A stretch of 64,000 nucleotides of DNA from Klebsiella michiganensis. GTDB taxonomy: Bacteria > Pseudomonadota > Gammaproteobacteria > Enterobacterales > Enterobacteriaceae. Below the pieces are notes generated by a model that made no database searches, had not been told where the DNA came from, and saw only the letters and a list, made by a program, of their open reading frames with translations. Of the stretch, positions 30,188 to 40,639 are shown piece after piece. The stretch lies in NCBI RefSeq assembly GCF_002925905.1, contig NZ_PRDB01000017.1:62001-126000 (forward strand), read 5' to 3'. The translations under genes were made by a program, and so were the position numbers. Within the stretch, counting starts at the first letter, position 1, and the number at the start of each line of letters is the position of its first letter.

Positions 30188-30835
30188 ATGAACTATCGTA
30201 TTATTCCGGTTACCGCGTTCGCGCAGAACTGTTCTTTAATCTGGTGTGAACAAACCAAACTGGCGGCGCTGGTCGATCCCGGCGGTGATGCAGAGCGAAT
30301 CAAACAGGAAGTCGCGGCGGCAGGCGTTAGCCTGATGCAGATTCTGCTCACGCACGGTCATCTCGATCACGTTGGTGCGGCAGCGGAGCTGGCACAACAT
30401 TATGGCGTGCCGATTATTGGGCCGGAAAAAGAAGATGAGTTCTGGCTGGAAGGATTACCGGCGCAGAGCCGGATGTTCGGTCTGGAAGATTGCCAGCCGC
30501 TGCGGCCGGATCGCTGGCTGAACGAAGGCGATACGGTCGGCGTGGGGAATATTTCCCTGCAGGTGCTGCACTGCCCAGGCCATACGCCGGGGCACGTGGT
30601 CTTCTTCGATCCTGCTTCCCGACTGTTGATTTCTGGCGATGTGATTTTTAAAGGTGGAGTAGGGCGTAGCGACTTCCCTCGCGGCGACCATAGCCAACTG
30701 ATCGATGCGATTAAGCGCAAGCTGTTGCCGCTGGGCGATGACGTGTCGTTTATTCCGGGTCATGGACCGATGTCGACCCTTGGCTATGAGCGTCTGCACA
30801 ACCCATTCCTGCAGGATGAAATGCCGGTCTGGTGA
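30188..30835 (+). CDS. gloC: Hydroxyacylglutathione hydrolase GloC (YcbL)
   Basis: Metallo-beta-lactamase-fold type II glyoxalase of 215 residues; hydrolyses S-lactoylglutathione made during methylglyoxal detoxification. The start at 30188 has ribosome site AAGGAG 7 bp upstream. The metal motif is THGHLDH (H56, H58, D60, H61), with further ligands in [16 protein letters not shown] and PGHGP. Separated from convergent aspC by a bidirectional terminator. Confidence 0.95.
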   Translation: MNYRIIPVTAFAQNCSLIWCEQTKLAALVDPGGDAERIKQEVAAAGVSLMQILLTHGHLDHVGAAAELAQHYGVPIIGPEKEDEFWLEGLPAQSRMFGLEDCQPLRPDRWLNEGDTVGVGNISLQVLHCPGHTPGHVVFFDPASRLLISGDVIFKGGVGRSDFPRGDHSQLIDAIKRKLLPLGDDVSFIPGHGPMSTLGYERLHNPFLQDEMPVW

Positions 30836-30850
30836 CCGAAGCCAGCATAT

Positions 30851-30880
30851 AAAAAAGGCCGCAAATGCGGCCTTTTTTTT
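30851..30880. terminator. Bidirectional terminator between gloC and aspC
   Basis: AAAAAAGGCCGC pairs with GCGGCCTTTTTT with a short loop, giving an A run on one side and a T run on the other. It can stop transcription from both convergent genes. Confidence 0.92.
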
Positions 30881-30894
30881 GCTCTGCGCTGAGA

Positions 30895-32085
30895 TTACAG
30901 CACGGCGACAATCGCTTCGCACAGCGGCGCCATGTTGTCGGGCGTCATACCGGCGACGTTTATACGTCCGGACGCCACCGCGTAAATTCCGAACTCTTCA
31001 CGCAGACGCAGTACCTGCTCTTTGGTCAGGCCGCTGAACGAGAACATCCCGTTTTGCTGAATGATGAAAGAGAAATCGCGGCTGGCGCCTTTTTCCTGCA
31101 GGGTATTAACGAACAGCAGACGCATACGCTGGATGCGTTGACGCATGTCGGTCAACTCTTGCTCCCAGATGGCGCGCAGCGCGTCATTGCTGAGAATGGT
31201 CGCCACTACCGAGGCGCCGTGAGCGGGCGGGTTTGAGTAGTTCGCGCGGATAACCGACTTCATCTGGCTGAAAGCGCGGTCTACCGCTTCCTGGTCAGCG
31301 GCGACCAGCGTACAGGCGCCCACGCGCTCGTTGTACAGGCCGAAGTTTTTCGAGTAGGAGCTGGCAACCAGCAGCTCTTTATGCAGCGCAGCGAAAGCGC
31401 GCAGGCCTTCAGCATCTTCTTCCAGGCCGCGGGCAAAGCCCTGGTAGGCAAAGTCAAACAGCGGCAGCCAGCCTTTCTCTACGGAGAGCTGCGCCAGCTG
31501 TTGCCACTGCTCCAGCGTCGGATCGATACCGGTTGGGTTATGGCAGCAGCCGTGGAACAGAACCACGTCGCCGGCCTGCGCTTCATTCAGGCTGGCCAGC
31601 AGCCCGTCGAAGTCGAGTTTGTGGTTAGCGGCATCGTAGTAGGTATATTCGCGAACTTCCAGCCCGGCTGAATTGAACACGCTTTTATGGTTCGGCCAGC
31701 TGGGGTTGCTCACCCAAATACGTTTAACGTCGGTGTTCTTCGCCAGAAAATCGGCGGCGACGCGCAGGCCACCTGTACCGCCGGGCGTTTGCGCGGTGCG
31801 GGCGCGTTTATCATTGATAATTGCGCTTCCTTTCCCGAACAGAAGCTCCTGGGTGCAGCGGCCAAATTCCGGAATACCATCGATACCCAGATAATTTTTA
31901 GTGGTTTCATTTTCCAGCAGATACTGCTCTGCTTTTTTCACGCTAGTCAGGACCGGTGTTTTACCCGTTTCATCTTTATAAACACCAATTCCAAGATTAA
32001 TTTTTGTTGGGCGGTCATCGGCACGAAACAGATCGGCCAGGCCCAGAATTGGGTCGGCAGGGGCGGCGGTAATGTTCTCAAACAT
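30895..32085 (-). CDS. aspC: Aspartate aminotransferase
   Basis: PLP enzyme that makes aspartate from oxaloacetate and also transaminates aromatic keto acids. The 396 residues equal E. coli AspC. The PLP lysine is in [16 protein letters not shown] (about residue 246); the substrate-binding arginine is in the C-terminal part. [14 protein letters not shown] is the conserved cofactor-binding stretch. Downstream of ompF on the same strand, as in E. coli, but the ompF terminator separates them. Confidence 0.98.
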   Translation of the reverse strand: MFENITAAPADPILGLADLFRADDRPTKINLGIGVYKDETGKTPVLTSVKKAEQYLLENETTKNYLGIDGIPEFGRCTQELLFGKGSAIINDKRARTAQTPGGTGGLRVAADFLAKNTDVKRIWVSNPSWPNHKSVFNSAGLEVREYTYYDAANHKLDFDGLLASLNEAQAGDVVLFHGCCHNPTGIDPTLEQWQQLAQLSVEKGWLPLFDFAYQGFARGLEEDAEGLRAFAALHKELLVASSYSKNFGLYNERVGACTLVAADQEAVDRAFSQMKSVIRANYSNPPAHGASVVATILSNDALRAIWEQELTDMRQRIQRMRLLFVNTLQEKGASRDFSFIIQQNGMFSFSGLTKEQVLRLREEFGIYAVASGRINVAGMTPDNMAPLCEAIVAVL

Positions 32086-32216
32086 GACGAGGTTCCATTG
32101 TGATTACTGAAGGGAAATCCGCTATCAGGTTAACGGGAGTTATGTTAATTGCCAACCGTTTGCGACAAAAAGCGAGAAGGTTTTTGAAAGTTACGATCTT
32201 CCTCTCAGGAAAGCAG

Positions 32217-32242
32217 AAAAGCAGGACCGAAGTCCTGCTTTT
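32217..32242 (-). terminator. Intrinsic terminator after ompF
   Basis: AAAAGCAGGAC and GTCCTGCTTTT form an 11-bp stem around a 4-nt loop. On the minus strand T residues close the stem, 31 bp past the ompF stop. Confidence 0.9.
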
Positions 32243-32272
32243 TAGGCATATCACGAAGGGGTGTACTGCAGA

Positions 32273-33358
32273 TTAGAACTGGTAAACGATACCCACTGCG
32301 GCCTGGTCGTCGGTCGCAACGCCAGCGGCTTTGGTGTAATCGTTGTCGTTCAGCTGGTTGAATTTATACGCAGCGTAGACGTTCATGTTTTTGTTGAAGT
32401 AGTACCAGGTACCCACTTCGACGTATTTAACCAGGTCAGCATCGCCGCCGGAGAAGCCAGCGCGAGAGCGCAGGTCTTTACCTTTAGTCTGTACGTAGCC
32501 GATGGACGGACGCAGGCCGAAGTCGAACTGATACTGAACAACGGCTTCGAAGTTCTGAGTTTTATTAGCGAAGTAGTTGCCTTCGTTTTCCGGCGTCATG
32601 TTGTAAGTCTGAGAGTACATGACCGCAGCATAGACGTTGTTCGCGTCATACTTAGCGGAGGTTGCCCATGCTTCAGCTTTTTCGCCCTGACGGTCAGCTT
32701 TCTGATCGCCGCTACGGTTGGAGTTCGCATAGCCTGCAGACAGCGCAATGCCGTTGTCAAACGCGTAGGTTGCCGCGGTGCTGAAGCCGTCGCCGTTTTG
32801 TTTCTTAACATCACGGCTAGAAGCGTCGTTTTTACCCTGGTACTGCAGCGCGAAGCTCAGACCGTCAACCAGACCGAAGAAGTCAGAGTTACGGTAGGTG
32901 GCTACGCCGTTGGTACGCGCGGTCATGAAGTTGTCGGTGTAGCTCCAGCCGTCGCCGCCCCATTCAACCAGCATATCGGTTGCCGCTTCAACGTCGTAGA
33001 TGGCGCCGTAGTTACGACCGTAGTCGAATGAACCGTATTCACCGGCTTTTAAGCCTGCGAAAGCCAGACGAGTTTTGGTGGTCTGTTTACCTTCAACATT
33101 GGACGCATCCATGTTGTATTCCCACTGACCGTAGCCAACCAGCTGATCGTTGATCTGGGTTTCGCCTTTCAGGCCGATACGGGCGTAGGTAGTATCATCG
33201 CTGCTGGTGTCGCCGTTGGTGGTCCAGACGTGCTCGCCAACCATTTTTCCGTAGAAGTCCAGTTTGTTGCCGTTTTTGTTATAGATTTCTGCAGCGTTAG
33301 CTGCACCGGCTACCAGCAGGGCAGGAATTACCGCTGCCAGAATTTTGCGCTTCATCAT
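32273..33358 (-). CDS. ompF: Outer membrane porin OmpF (OmpK35 type)
   Basis: Trimeric 16-strand general porin, 361 residues with a 22-residue signal peptide ending [13 protein letters not shown]. It carries the porin marker YGQWEYN, the loop 3 region [17 protein letters not shown] with the constriction acids, and the terminal phenylalanine (VYQF) that the Bam complex needs. The loops resemble Klebsiella OmpK35 more than E. coli OmpF. Loss of this porin raises beta-lactam resistance in Klebsiella (established); here the frame is complete. Controlled by the OmpR-type promoter upstream; MicF is expected to pair around its ribosome site. Confidence 0.96.
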   Translation of the reverse strand: MMKRKILAAVIPALLVAGAANAAEIYNKNGNKLDFYGKMVGEHVWTTNGDTSSDDTTYARIGLKGETQINDQLVGYGQWEYNMDASNVEGKQTTKTRLAFAGLKAGEYGSFDYGRNYGAIYDVEAATDMLVEWGGDGWSYTDNFMTARTNGVATYRNSDFFGLVDGLSFALQYQGKNDASSRDVKKQNGDGFSTAATYAFDNGIALSAGYANSNRSGDQKADRQGEKAEAWATSAKYDANNVYAAVMYSQTYNMTPENEGNYFANKTQNFEAVVQYQFDFGLRPSIGYVQTKGKDLRSRAGFSGGDADLVKYVEVGTWYYFNKNMNVYAAYKFNQLNDNDYTKAAGVATDDQAAVGIVYQF

Positions 33359-33474
33359 TATTTATTACCCTCATTTATATTTTTTTATGAACACTTGCCA
33401 CTGCCGTCAATAAGTTTCGTCAATAAAAATTTACAGAACTATTGATGATAGTTTGGTGTCTGGAGGCATCTTTC
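33359..33474 (-). promoter_or_regulatory. ompF 5' leader with MicF target
   Basis: The roughly 100-nt untranslated leader is almost identical in layout to that of E. coli ompF, ending GAGGGTAATAAATAATG. In E. coli the antisense RNA MicF pairs over the ribosome site and start codon. micF itself is not in this window. Confidence 0.65.
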
Positions 33475-33561
33475 CATTCAGAACAACGTTTCGCTAGCCT
33501 GAAAATGCTACCAATATCGCATATGAGTAACAAAAGGAAATTCTATGTAACTAAATATGTA
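33468..33561 (-). promoter_or_regulatory. ompF promoter with OmpR sites
   Basis: On the minus strand the -35 TAGCGA (33491-33496) and -10 AAAGAT (33468-33473) are 17 bp apart and identical to the E. coli ompF promoter. Three OmpR-like boxes follow upstream between about 33507 and 33561, including TTTAGTTACATAG and TTTTGTTACTCATA. This is the osmolarity-sensing EnvZ/OmpR control region. Confidence 0.85.
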
Positions 33562-33898
33562 TTTTTGGGAACTTTGTGAACTCAATCAACATTCCGCCCC
33601 TGTTCGCCGATTAAATCACCTGTCTTTATATATCTATATGAATTAATTATGATTAATTTAGATAAGAGAGGGTTTGTGCATTTTACGTCAGCATTTTGCT
33701 TTATTTTTATTCAAATCTTGTCGTTGCAAGTTGTGCTGTGGTTGGTTAAAAAGCGATCAATATAATCAGCATGTTTGCCAATTTATGAACATAAGGTGCG
33801 GTTTTAATTAGCGGTCGCTAATGAAATAGTGCGTAACATAATTGTGAATCAGGATGGTTGATGTTTAAGTTTCCTGATATTCGTTAACGTAAATTGAC
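33562..33898. other. AT-rich region between the ompF promoter and asnS
   Basis: I see no gene in these 337 bp. In E. coli this region holds a distal OmpR site and IHF binding upstream of ompF. The local AT richness fits, but no site is clear enough to annotate. Confidence 0.5.
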
Positions 33899-33925
33899 AT
33901 AAAAAAAGGCCAGCTTGCGCTGACC
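33899..33925 (-). terminator. Intrinsic terminator after asnS
   Basis: On the minus strand GGTCAGC pairs with GCTGGCC (one G-T pair) around a GCAA loop, followed by seven T residues, 26 bp after the asnS stop. Confidence 0.85.
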
Positions 33926-33950
33926 CTGGATGAAAATTGCAGAAAAAAAA

Positions 33951-35351
33951 TCAGAAAGTCGCGTTACGCGGGGTCCGCGGGAACGGAATGACGTCGCGAA
34001 CGTTCTGCACGCCGGTCACGTAGGCGATAAGACGCTCAAAGCCCAGACCGAAACCGGAGTGCGGTACGGTGCCGTAACGGCGCAGGTCGCGATACCACCA
34101 GTAGTCTTCTTTATTAAGACCCATTTCCGCCATACGCGCGTCAAGCACGTCCAGGCGCTCTTCACGCTGGGAGCCACCGATAATTTCACCGATGCCCGGC
34201 GCCAGAACGTCCATTGCGGCGACGGTTTTACCGTCTTCGTTAAGGCGCATATAGAACGCCTTGATGTCTTTCGGGTAGTTTTTCACCACCACCGGAGCTT
34301 TAAAGTGCTCTTCCGCCAGATAGCGTTCGTGCTCGGAGGAGAGATCCACGCCCCAGTAGACCGGGTTTTCGAACGACTTACCGCAGTTTTCCAGAATGGT
34401 GACCGCGTCAGTGTAATCAACCTGGGCAAAATCAGCGGAAACGAAACGCTGCAGGCGGTCGATAGCGTCTTTATCAACGCGTTCGGCAAAGAACTGCATG
34501 TCGTCTGCGCGCTCTTCGAGAACGGCTTTGAAGACGTACTTCAGCATCGCTTCCGCCAGACCTGCCACATCGTTCAGGTTAGCAAAGGCGACTTCCGGCT
34601 CCAGCATCCAGAACTCCGCCAGGTGACGGCTGGTGTTGGAGTTTTCCGCACGGAAGGTCGGGCCAAAGGTGTAGATTTTGGACAGCGCGCAGGCGTAGGT
34701 TTCGCCGTTCAGCTGGCCGGAAACGGTCAGGAACGACTCTTTGCCGAAGAAGTCTTTATCGAAATCGACTTTGCCCTGTTCGTTGCGCGGCAGGTTTTCC
34801 AGATCCAGCGTTGACACGCGGAACATCTCGCCGGCGCCTTCAGTGTCGGAAGCGGTAATCAGCGGAGTCGAAACCCAGAAGAAACCCTGCTCGTCGAAGA
34901 AACGGTGCAGCGCCTGCGCCAGGGTATGGCGAACGCGCGCCACCGCGCCAATCAGGTTGGTGCGCGGGCGCAGGTGGGCAACTTCACGCAGGTACTCGAT
35001 GCTATGGCGTTTAGCCGCCATCGGATAAGTATCCGGATCTTCCACCCAGCCGCTGACTTCCACGTGGCTGGCCTGGATTTCAAAACTCTGGCCCTGGCCC
35101 TGAGATGCCACGACTTTACCGGTCACCACGACCGAGCAGCCGGTGGTCAGGCGCAGCACTTCCTGATTGTAATTGGGAAGAGAATTACTAATAACGGCCT
35201 GTACAGGATCAAAGCAGGAACCGTCATAGACGGCGAGGAAAGAAAAGCCAGCTTTAGAATCTCGGCGGGTACGCACCCATCCGCGCACGGTGACTTCGCT
35301 GTCAACGGCAACGCGGCCCTGGAGTACGTCGGCTACAGGCACAACGCTCAT
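33951..35351 (-). CDS. asnS: Asparaginyl-tRNA synthetase
   Basis: Class II synthetase charging tRNA-Asn. The start [18 protein letters not shown] at 35351 gives 466 residues as in E. coli; the frame is open further upstream but without support. An N-terminal OB-fold anticodon domain (about 15-100) precedes the catalytic domain with motif 2 ([23 protein letters not shown]) and motif 3 ([13 protein letters not shown]). Stand-alone gene with its own terminator. Confidence 0.99.
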   Translation of the reverse strand: MSVVPVADVLQGRVAVDSEVTVRGWVRTRRDSKAGFSFLAVYDGSCFDPVQAVISNSLPNYNQEVLRLTTGCSVVVTGKVVASQGQGQSFEIQASHVEVSGWVEDPDTYPMAAKRHSIEYLREVAHLRPRTNLIGAVARVRHTLAQALHRFFDEQGFFWVSTPLITASDTEGAGEMFRVSTLDLENLPRNEQGKVDFDKDFFGKESFLTVSGQLNGETYACALSKIYTFGPTFRAENSNTSRHLAEFWMLEPEVAFANLNDVAGLAEAMLKYVFKAVLEERADDMQFFAERVDKDAIDRLQRFVSADFAQVDYTDAVTILENCGKSFENPVYWGVDLSSEHERYLAEEHFKAPVVVKNYPKDIKAFYMRLNEDGKTVAAMDVLAPGIGEIIGGSQREERLDVLDARMAEMGLNKEDYWWYRDLRRYGTVPHSGFGLGFERLIAYVTGVQNVRDVIPFPRTPRNATF

Positions 35352-35611
35352 AATAGTCTCTCTTGTTAGTCCAATAGAAAAATCTGTATTCCCCTGCAAC
35401 AGGGGGATATCTATGTTACCTGTCATCTTCCATCAGACAAGTAGATTTCGCACAAGAAAGGGGGGTTTTAGGAAATAAATAAGGAGATAGTCTACTTTGC
35501 TGCGTGAGAGCCTGATATTCAGAGAGATTCGTTCATTGCGATTATCCCATGCAGGGCGACCGGGGTTCTTAATGCTTGATAACGTCTCGGGGTGATAAGC
35601 GGAGGCGAATA

Positions 35612-35641
35612 AAAATGCGCCCGTTTTGGCGGACGCATTTT
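35612..35641 (-). terminator. Intrinsic terminator after pncB
   Basis: AAAATGCGCCCG and CGGACGCATTTT form a 12-bp stem with one G-T pair. On the minus strand it is followed by TTTTTATT, 14 bp past the pncB stop. Confidence 0.88.
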
Positions 35642-35654
35642 GTCTTTATATGAC

Positions 35655-36857
35655 CTAGCTGGCTTTTTTAACCGGCGGTAGATCGAAGGCTTTGCGCAGC
35701 GCGCGGACGAAAGCTTTATCGTGACAAATCGTTTTACCCGGGCTATCCGAAAGTTTCGCCACCGGTTTACCGTTGCACTCCACCAGCTTGATAACAATAT
35801 TGAGCGGCTTCACCTGAGGAATATCGCAGGTTAAACGCGTGCCGATACCGAAGCTCAGATTCACCCGCGATGAGAAGTGGCGATAGAGATCAACCGCTTT
35901 TGTCAGGTCGAGATTGTCGGAAAATACCAGCACTTTGCTCAGCGGGTCGATGCCCAGCTTTTTGTAGTGGGCGATAGCCTTCTCGCCCCATTCCACCGGG
36001 TCGCCGGAGTCGTGGCGCAGCCCCTGATAGCGGGTCGCAAACTCCGGCCCGAAATCGCGCAGAAAAGCGTCCATCGTAATGCAGTCGGTCAGCGCAATCC
36101 CCAGCCGATCGGGATACTCTTCCAGCCAGGCAGCGAGAGCCGCGCGCTGGCTGCTCGCCAGGTTCGGGCTGATCTGCTGATGCGCCTGGAACCATTCGTG
36201 AGCCTGGGTCCCCATTGGGGTCAAATTCAAACGCCGCGCCAGATCGTAATTGCTGGTACCGGTGAACCAGGATTCTTGCTGAAGACGCTGAACAATCGCC
36301 TGCTGCACCTCGCGGGAGAAGCGGCGGCGGGTACCGAAATCCATCAGGCGGAAGCCCGACATATCGATATCAGCAGTGAGGCGGTTAAAGTCAGTCAGCT
36401 TATGCTCAAGGGTGTCCAGCGCGAGATCGACGCTGATTTCCGGCGAGCGATAGCGATGTACCAGCTCGCTTATCACCGCCAGCAGCGGAACTTCCCACAT
36501 AATAACTTCAAGCCAGGGGCCGGAAAGGCGAATATTCAACTTGCCGTTGTCATTGATGACCGTGACCTGGCGCGGGTCGTAGCGGAAGCCGCGTAGCCAC
36601 TCGAGATAGTCTGGCGCAAAGAAGGGCAGGCTCGACAACCAGTGATATTCATCGTCCTGCAGTCTCAGGTCGCGCATCGTCTCAACCTGCTCGCGAATCG
36701 CATCGGCGTAGATGCCGAGCAGATCGTCCCCGCGGCAGCGGAACTCCGCCGCAACCTGTACATCATTGTAGCGGTGGAAGACAGCCTGCTGCATGTGCAG
36801 CTTGTAGGCATCCGTATCAAGCAACGAGTGCAGTACAGGAGAAGTGAATTGGGTCAT
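35655..36857 (-). CDS. pncB: Nicotinate phosphoribosyltransferase
   Basis: Salvages nicotinate into nicotinate mononucleotide with PRPP and ATP for NAD synthesis. The start [20 protein letters not shown] at 36857 gives 400 residues, as in E. coli; the ATG five codons upstream is less likely. [23 protein letters not shown] and [11 protein letters not shown] are family landmarks, and the phosphorylated histidine lies in the GLRHDSGDP region. A NadR-like operator lies upstream. Confidence 0.97.
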   Translation of the reverse strand: MTQFTSPVLHSLLDTDAYKLHMQQAVFHRYNDVQVAAEFRCRGDDLLGIYADAIREQVETMRDLRLQDDEYHWLSSLPFFAPDYLEWLRGFRYDPRQVTVINDNGKLNIRLSGPWLEVIMWEVPLLAVISELVHRYRSPEISVDLALDTLEHKLTDFNRLTADIDMSGFRLMDFGTRRRFSREVQQAIVQRLQQESWFTGTSNYDLARRLNLTPMGTQAHEWFQAHQQISPNLASSQRAALAAWLEEYPDRLGIALTDCITMDAFLRDFGPEFATRYQGLRHDSGDPVEWGEKAIAHYKKLGIDPLSKVLVFSDNLDLTKAVDLYRHFSSRVNLSFGIGTRLTCDIPQVKPLNIVIKLVECNGKPVAKLSDSPGKTICHDKAFVRALRKAFDLPPVKKAS

Positions 36858-37184
36858 GGTGCGCAGTAGCATCCTCTCACTGGAGCGTTTCCATCAAAAC
36901 CAAAGCGGTAAAAGGAGGCGGAGTATACCTGTAATACCCGACGCTGTCCCGCGGTGACGGCTGATGGCGACGCTGACGGTCATTTGCGAGGCCTAGTTTA
37001 ATATATTGAACACGCATCACACCACAAGCTTTGCGCCTGGTCGAGCGCATTTCGTGCCTCTTGTGTTATCAAAATGTAGCAATTTTCATGTTTAGCATTG
37101 AAAAGATGAAGATTCTGCATAGCGAGATTTGCGCAACAGGAATAGACTGAGTCGACACTTTACAGGACACGCTAAAGGTTTTTT
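36858..37184. promoter_or_regulatory. Divergent pncB-pepN control region
   Basis: 327 bp between divergent genes without any credible ORF. It contains the NadR-like palindrome at 36995-37012. The pepN-proximal part is AT-rich and should hold the pepN promoter; no consensus hexamers stand out. Confidence 0.55.
36995..37012 (-). promoter_or_regulatory. NadR-like operator upstream of pncB
   Basis: AGTTTAATATATTGAACA matches the NadR consensus TGTTTA-N6-TAAACA at 10 of 12 fixed positions and is nearly palindromic. NadR represses pncB in enterobacteria when NAD is plentiful. It lies 138 bp before the pncB start. Confidence 0.55.
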
Positions 37185-39800
37185 ATGACACAACAGCCCC
37201 AAGCCAAATACCGCCACGACTACCGTGAGCCGGAGTATCTGATTAGCGATATCGATTTGACCTTTGACCTGGATGCCGCGAAAACCGTTGTGACGGCTGA
37301 GAGCAAGGTCTCCCGCCACGCGGCTACGTCTGATGTGCCATTGCGTCTGGATGGCGAAGACCTGACGTTGGTCTCTCTGCGGATTGATGGTCAGCCGTGG
37401 AGCGACTACAAGGAAGAAAATAACCAGCTGGTGATTAGCGGGTTGCCGGAACATTTCACTCTGACCATCGTCAATGAAATCAGCCCGGCGGCGAATACCG
37501 CGCTGGAAGGGCTATATCAGTCCGGCGAAGCGCTGTGTACCCAGTGCGAGGCGGAAGGCTTCCGCCACATTACCTGGTATCCGGACCGCCCGGACGTTCT
37601 GGCGCGCTTCACCACCAAAATCATCGCCGATAAAGCAAAATACCCGTTTCTGCTCTCCAACGGTAACCGCGTGGCCCAGGGCGAGCTGGAAAATGGCCGT
37701 CACTGGATCCAGTGGCAGGACCCGTTCCCAAAACCGTGCTACCTGTTTGCGCTGGTGGCCGGTGATTTTGACGTCCTGCGCGATACCTTCAAAACCCGTT
37801 CGGGGCGTGAAGTGGCGCTGGAGCTCTACGTTGACCGCGGTAACCTTGACCGCGCGCCGTGGGCGATGACCTCGCTGCAAAATTCCATGAAGTGGGACGA
37901 AACCCGCTTTGGTCTCGAGTACGACCTCGACATCTATATGATTGTCGCCGTCGACTTCTTCAACATGGGCGCCATGGAGAACAAAGGCCTTAACGTCTTT
38001 AACTCCAAATACGTACTGGCGCGTACCGATACCGCGACCGATAAAGATTACCTGGATATCGAGCGCGTGATTGGTCATGAATATTTCCATAACTGGACCG
38101 GCAATCGCGTGACCTGCCGCGACTGGTTCCAGCTCAGTCTGAAAGAGGGGTTGACCGTTTTCCGCGATCAGGAATTCAGCTCCGACCTCGGCTCGCGTGC
38201 GGTGAACCGCATTAATAACGTACGCACCATGCGCGGCCTGCAGTTTGCCGAAGACGCCAGCCCGATGGCGCATCCGATTCGCCCGGATAGCGTGATTGAG
38301 ATGAACAACTTCTACACCCTGACGGTGTATGAGAAGGGAGCGGAAGTGATCCGCATGCTGCATACTCTGCTGGGCGAAGAGAATTTCCAGAAAGGCATGC
38401 AGCTCTATTTTGAGCGCCACGACGGCAGCGCCGCGACCTGCGACGACTTTGTCCAGGCGATGGAAGACGCTTCCAACGTCGATCTGTCCCACTTCCGCCG
38501 CTGGTATAGCCAGTCCGGTACGCCGATTGTCACCGTCCATGATGACTACAACCCGGAAACGGAGCAGTACACGCTGACCATCAGCCAGCGCACGTCGCCG
38601 ACCGCTGAGCAGGCGGAGAAGCTGCCGCTGCATATTCCGTTCGACATCGAGCTGTACGATAACGAAGGCAAGGTAATCCCGCTGCAGAAGGGCGGTCACC
38701 CGGTGCATCACGTGCTGAACGTCACCCAGGCGGAGCAGACTTTTGTTTTCGACAACGTTTACTTCCAGCCGGTCCCGGCGCTGCTTTGCGAGTTTTCCGC
38801 GCCGGTGAAGCTGGAGTACAAATGGAGCGATCAGCAGCTGACCTTCCTGATGCGCCACGCGCGGAATGATTTCTCCCGCTGGGACGCGGCGCAGAGCCTG
38901 CTGGCGACCTATATCAAACTCAACGTCAACCGTCACCAGCAGGGGCAGCCGCTGTCTCTGCCGATTCACGTCGCCGATGCGTTCCGCGCGATTCTGCTGG
39001 ATGAGAAGATCGATCCGGCGCTGGCGGCGGAGATCCTGACGCTGCCTTCAGCGAATGAAATGGCGGAGCTGTTTGCGATTATCGATCCGCTTGCCATCGC
39101 GGCGGTGCGCGAAGCGCTGACCCGCACGCTGGCGAAAGAGCTGGCTGACGAGTTCCTGGCGGTTTACAACGCCAACAAGCTCGACGGCTACCGCGTTGAG
39201 CATGCCGATATCGGTAAGCGTTCTCTGCGTAATACCTGCCTGCGCTACCTGGCGTTTGGCGATACCGAGCTGGCGGATAAACTGATTAGCGCGCAGTATC
39301 ACCATGCGGACAATATGACCGACGCGCTGGCGGCGCTGGCCGCGGCCGTAGCGGCCCAGCTGCCGTGCCGCGATGCGCTGATGCAGGAGTATGACGACAA
39401 GTGGCACCAGGACGGACTGGTCATGGATAAATGGTTTATCCTGCAGTCCACCAGCCCGGCGGATAACGTCCTGGAGACGGTTCGCGGCCTGTTGCATCAT
39501 CGCTCGTTCAGCATGGGTAACCCGAACCGCGTCCGTTCTCTGATCGGCGCCTTTGCCGGCAGCAACCCGGCGGCGTTCCATGCAGAAGACGGCAGCGGCT
39601 ACCAGTTCCTGGTCGAGATGCTGACTGAGCTGAACAGCCGCAACCCGCAGGTGGCTTCGCGTCTGATTGAGCCGCTGATTCGTCTGAAACGCTATGACGA
39701 GAAACGTCAGGCGTTGATGCGCGGGGCGCTGGAGCAGCTGAAGGGGCTGGAGAATCTTTCCGGGGATCTGTTCGAGAAAATCAGTAAAGCGCTGGCATAA
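37185..39800 (+). CDS. pepN: Aminopeptidase N
   Basis: M1-family zinc aminopeptidase, the main broad-specificity aminopeptidase of the cytosol. The 871 residues (870 in E. coli) start MTQQPQAKYRHDYREPEYL. The exopeptidase motif is GAMENKGLN, and zinc is bound by HEYFHNW (near 297-301) plus the glutamate about 18 residues on. A long helical C-terminal domain closes the cavity. Single-gene unit divergent from pncB. Confidence 0.99.
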   Translation: MTQQPQAKYRHDYREPEYLISDIDLTFDLDAAKTVVTAESKVSRHAATSDVPLRLDGEDLTLVSLRIDGQPWSDYKEENNQLVISGLPEHFTLTIVNEISPAANTALEGLYQSGEALCTQCEAEGFRHITWYPDRPDVLARFTTKIIADKAKYPFLLSNGNRVAQGELENGRHWIQWQDPFPKPCYLFALVAGDFDVLRDTFKTRSGREVALELYVDRGNLDRAPWAMTSLQNSMKWDETRFGLEYDLDIYMIVAVDFFNMGAMENKGLNVFNSKYVLARTDTATDKDYLDIERVIGHEYFHNWTGNRVTCRDWFQLSLKEGLTVFRDQEFSSDLGSRAVNRINNVRTMRGLQFAEDASPMAHPIRPDSVIEMNNFYTLTVYEKGAEVIRMLHTLLGEENFQKGMQLYFERHDGSAATCDDFVQAMEDASNVDLSHFRRWYSQSGTPIVTVHDDYNPETEQYTLTISQRTSPTAEQAEKLPLHIPFDIELYDNEGKVIPLQKGGHPVHHVLNVTQAEQTFVFDNVYFQPVPALLCEFSAPVKLEYKWSDQQLTFLMRHARNDFSRWDAAQSLLATYIKLNVNRHQQGQPLSLPIHVADAFRAILLDEKIDPALAAEILTLPSANEMAELFAIIDPLAIAAVREALTRTLAKELADEFLAVYNANKLDGYRVEHADIGKRSLRNTCLRYLAFGDTELADKLISAQYHHADNMTDALAALAAAVAAQLPCRDALMQEYDDKWHQDGLVMDKWFILQSTSPADNVLETVRGLLHHRSFSMGNPNRVRSLIGAFAGSNPAAFHAEDGSGYQFLVEMLTELNSRNPQVASRLIEPLIRLKRYDEKRQALMRGALEQLKGLENLSGDLFEKISKALA

Positions 39801-39821
39801 CGCCAGCGCGAGTCCAAACCT

Positions 39822-39854
39822 GTAGCCCCGCTAAGCACAGCGCGAGCGGGGGAA
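39822..39854. repeat. REP-like palindromic unit downstream of pepN
   Basis: GTAGCCCCGCTAAGCACAGC begins an imperfect palindrome in which CCCCGCT pairs with AGCGGGG around a 12-nt centre. It resembles REP units seen between genes in Klebsiella. It sits in the 65-bp gap between convergent pepN and ssuB. Confidence 0.55.
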
Positions 39855-39865
39855 CGTCGCAGTCG

Positions 39866-40639
39866 TTAACCGTGGCTCACTAAGCGTGGCGAGGATTCGT
39901 TCTTGCCGCGCTGCATCACCCGATTCAGTACTTCCGCTTCCAGTTCGGCCAGCTTCGCTGAACCCGTGCGTCGCGGACGGGGAATGTCCACCAGCAGATC
40001 CAGCCCTATCTTCCCCTCTTCAATCAGCAAAACGCGATCGGCCATCGCCACCGCCTCGCTGACGTCGTGGGTGACCAGCAGAACGGTAAATCCGTGCTCC
40101 TGCCACAGCGAAACAATCAGATCCTGCATCTCCAGGCGAGTGAGGGCGTCCAGCGCGCCCAGCGGTTCATCAAGCAGTAATAATCCGGGGCGATGAATTA
40201 ACGCGCGAGCCAGCGCCACGCGCTGCTTTTGCCCGCCGGAAAGCGCCGCGGGCCATTCACCGGCGCGGTCTTCAAGGCCGACGCTCGCCAGCGCCTTGAG
40301 CGCCGCCTCGCGCCACTGCCCCTTCAGCCCGAGGCCGACATTGTCGATCACCGTTTTCCACGGCAGCAGGCGGGAATCCTGGAACATCATCCGGGTATCC
40401 TCCTGGATTTGCGCCAGCGGCGTCGAACCCGCCAGCAGCTGCCCGGCGTTGGGTTTTTCCAGCCCGGCGAGCAGCCGCAGCAGGGTGCTTTTACCGCCGC
40501 CGCTGCGTCCGACCACCGCGACAAATTGCCCGGTGGGAATATGCAGATCGAGTTCATTCAGAATCGTTTTGCTGCCGTAACGCTTGCTTACGCCGTTTAG
40601 CAGTAGCGGGATCCCCGGATTAAGACGCGCGGTTGTCAT
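39866..40639 (-). CDS. ssuB: Aliphatic sulfonate ABC transporter ATP-binding protein
   Basis: ATPase of the SsuABC importer for alkanesulfonates used as a sulfur source. The 257 residues carry Walker [10 protein letters not shown] (44-52), signature [15 protein letters not shown], Walker [13 protein letters not shown] and the H-loop in VTHDVSEA. It overlaps ssuC by 4 bp. The substrate-binding gene ssuA is not in this operon. Confidence 0.96.
   Translation of the reverse strand: MTTARLNPGIPLLLNGVSKRYGSKTILNELDLHIPTGQFVAVVGRSGGGKSTLLRLLAGLEKPNAGQLLAGSTPLAQIQEDTRMMFQDSRLLPWKTVIDNVGLGLKGQWREAALKALASVGLEDRAGEWPAALSGGQKQRVALARALIHRPGLLLLDEPLGALDALTRLEMQDLIVSLWQEHGFTVLLVTHDVSEAVAMADRVLLIEEGKIGLDLLVDIPRPRRTGSAKLAELEAEVLNRVMQRGKNESSPRLVSHG

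Noticed and set aside
37512-38969. 485-codon open frame antisense to pepN
   Set aside because: Same effect of codon bias within an intact pepN; the predicted protein is arginine/glutamine-rich with no family features.
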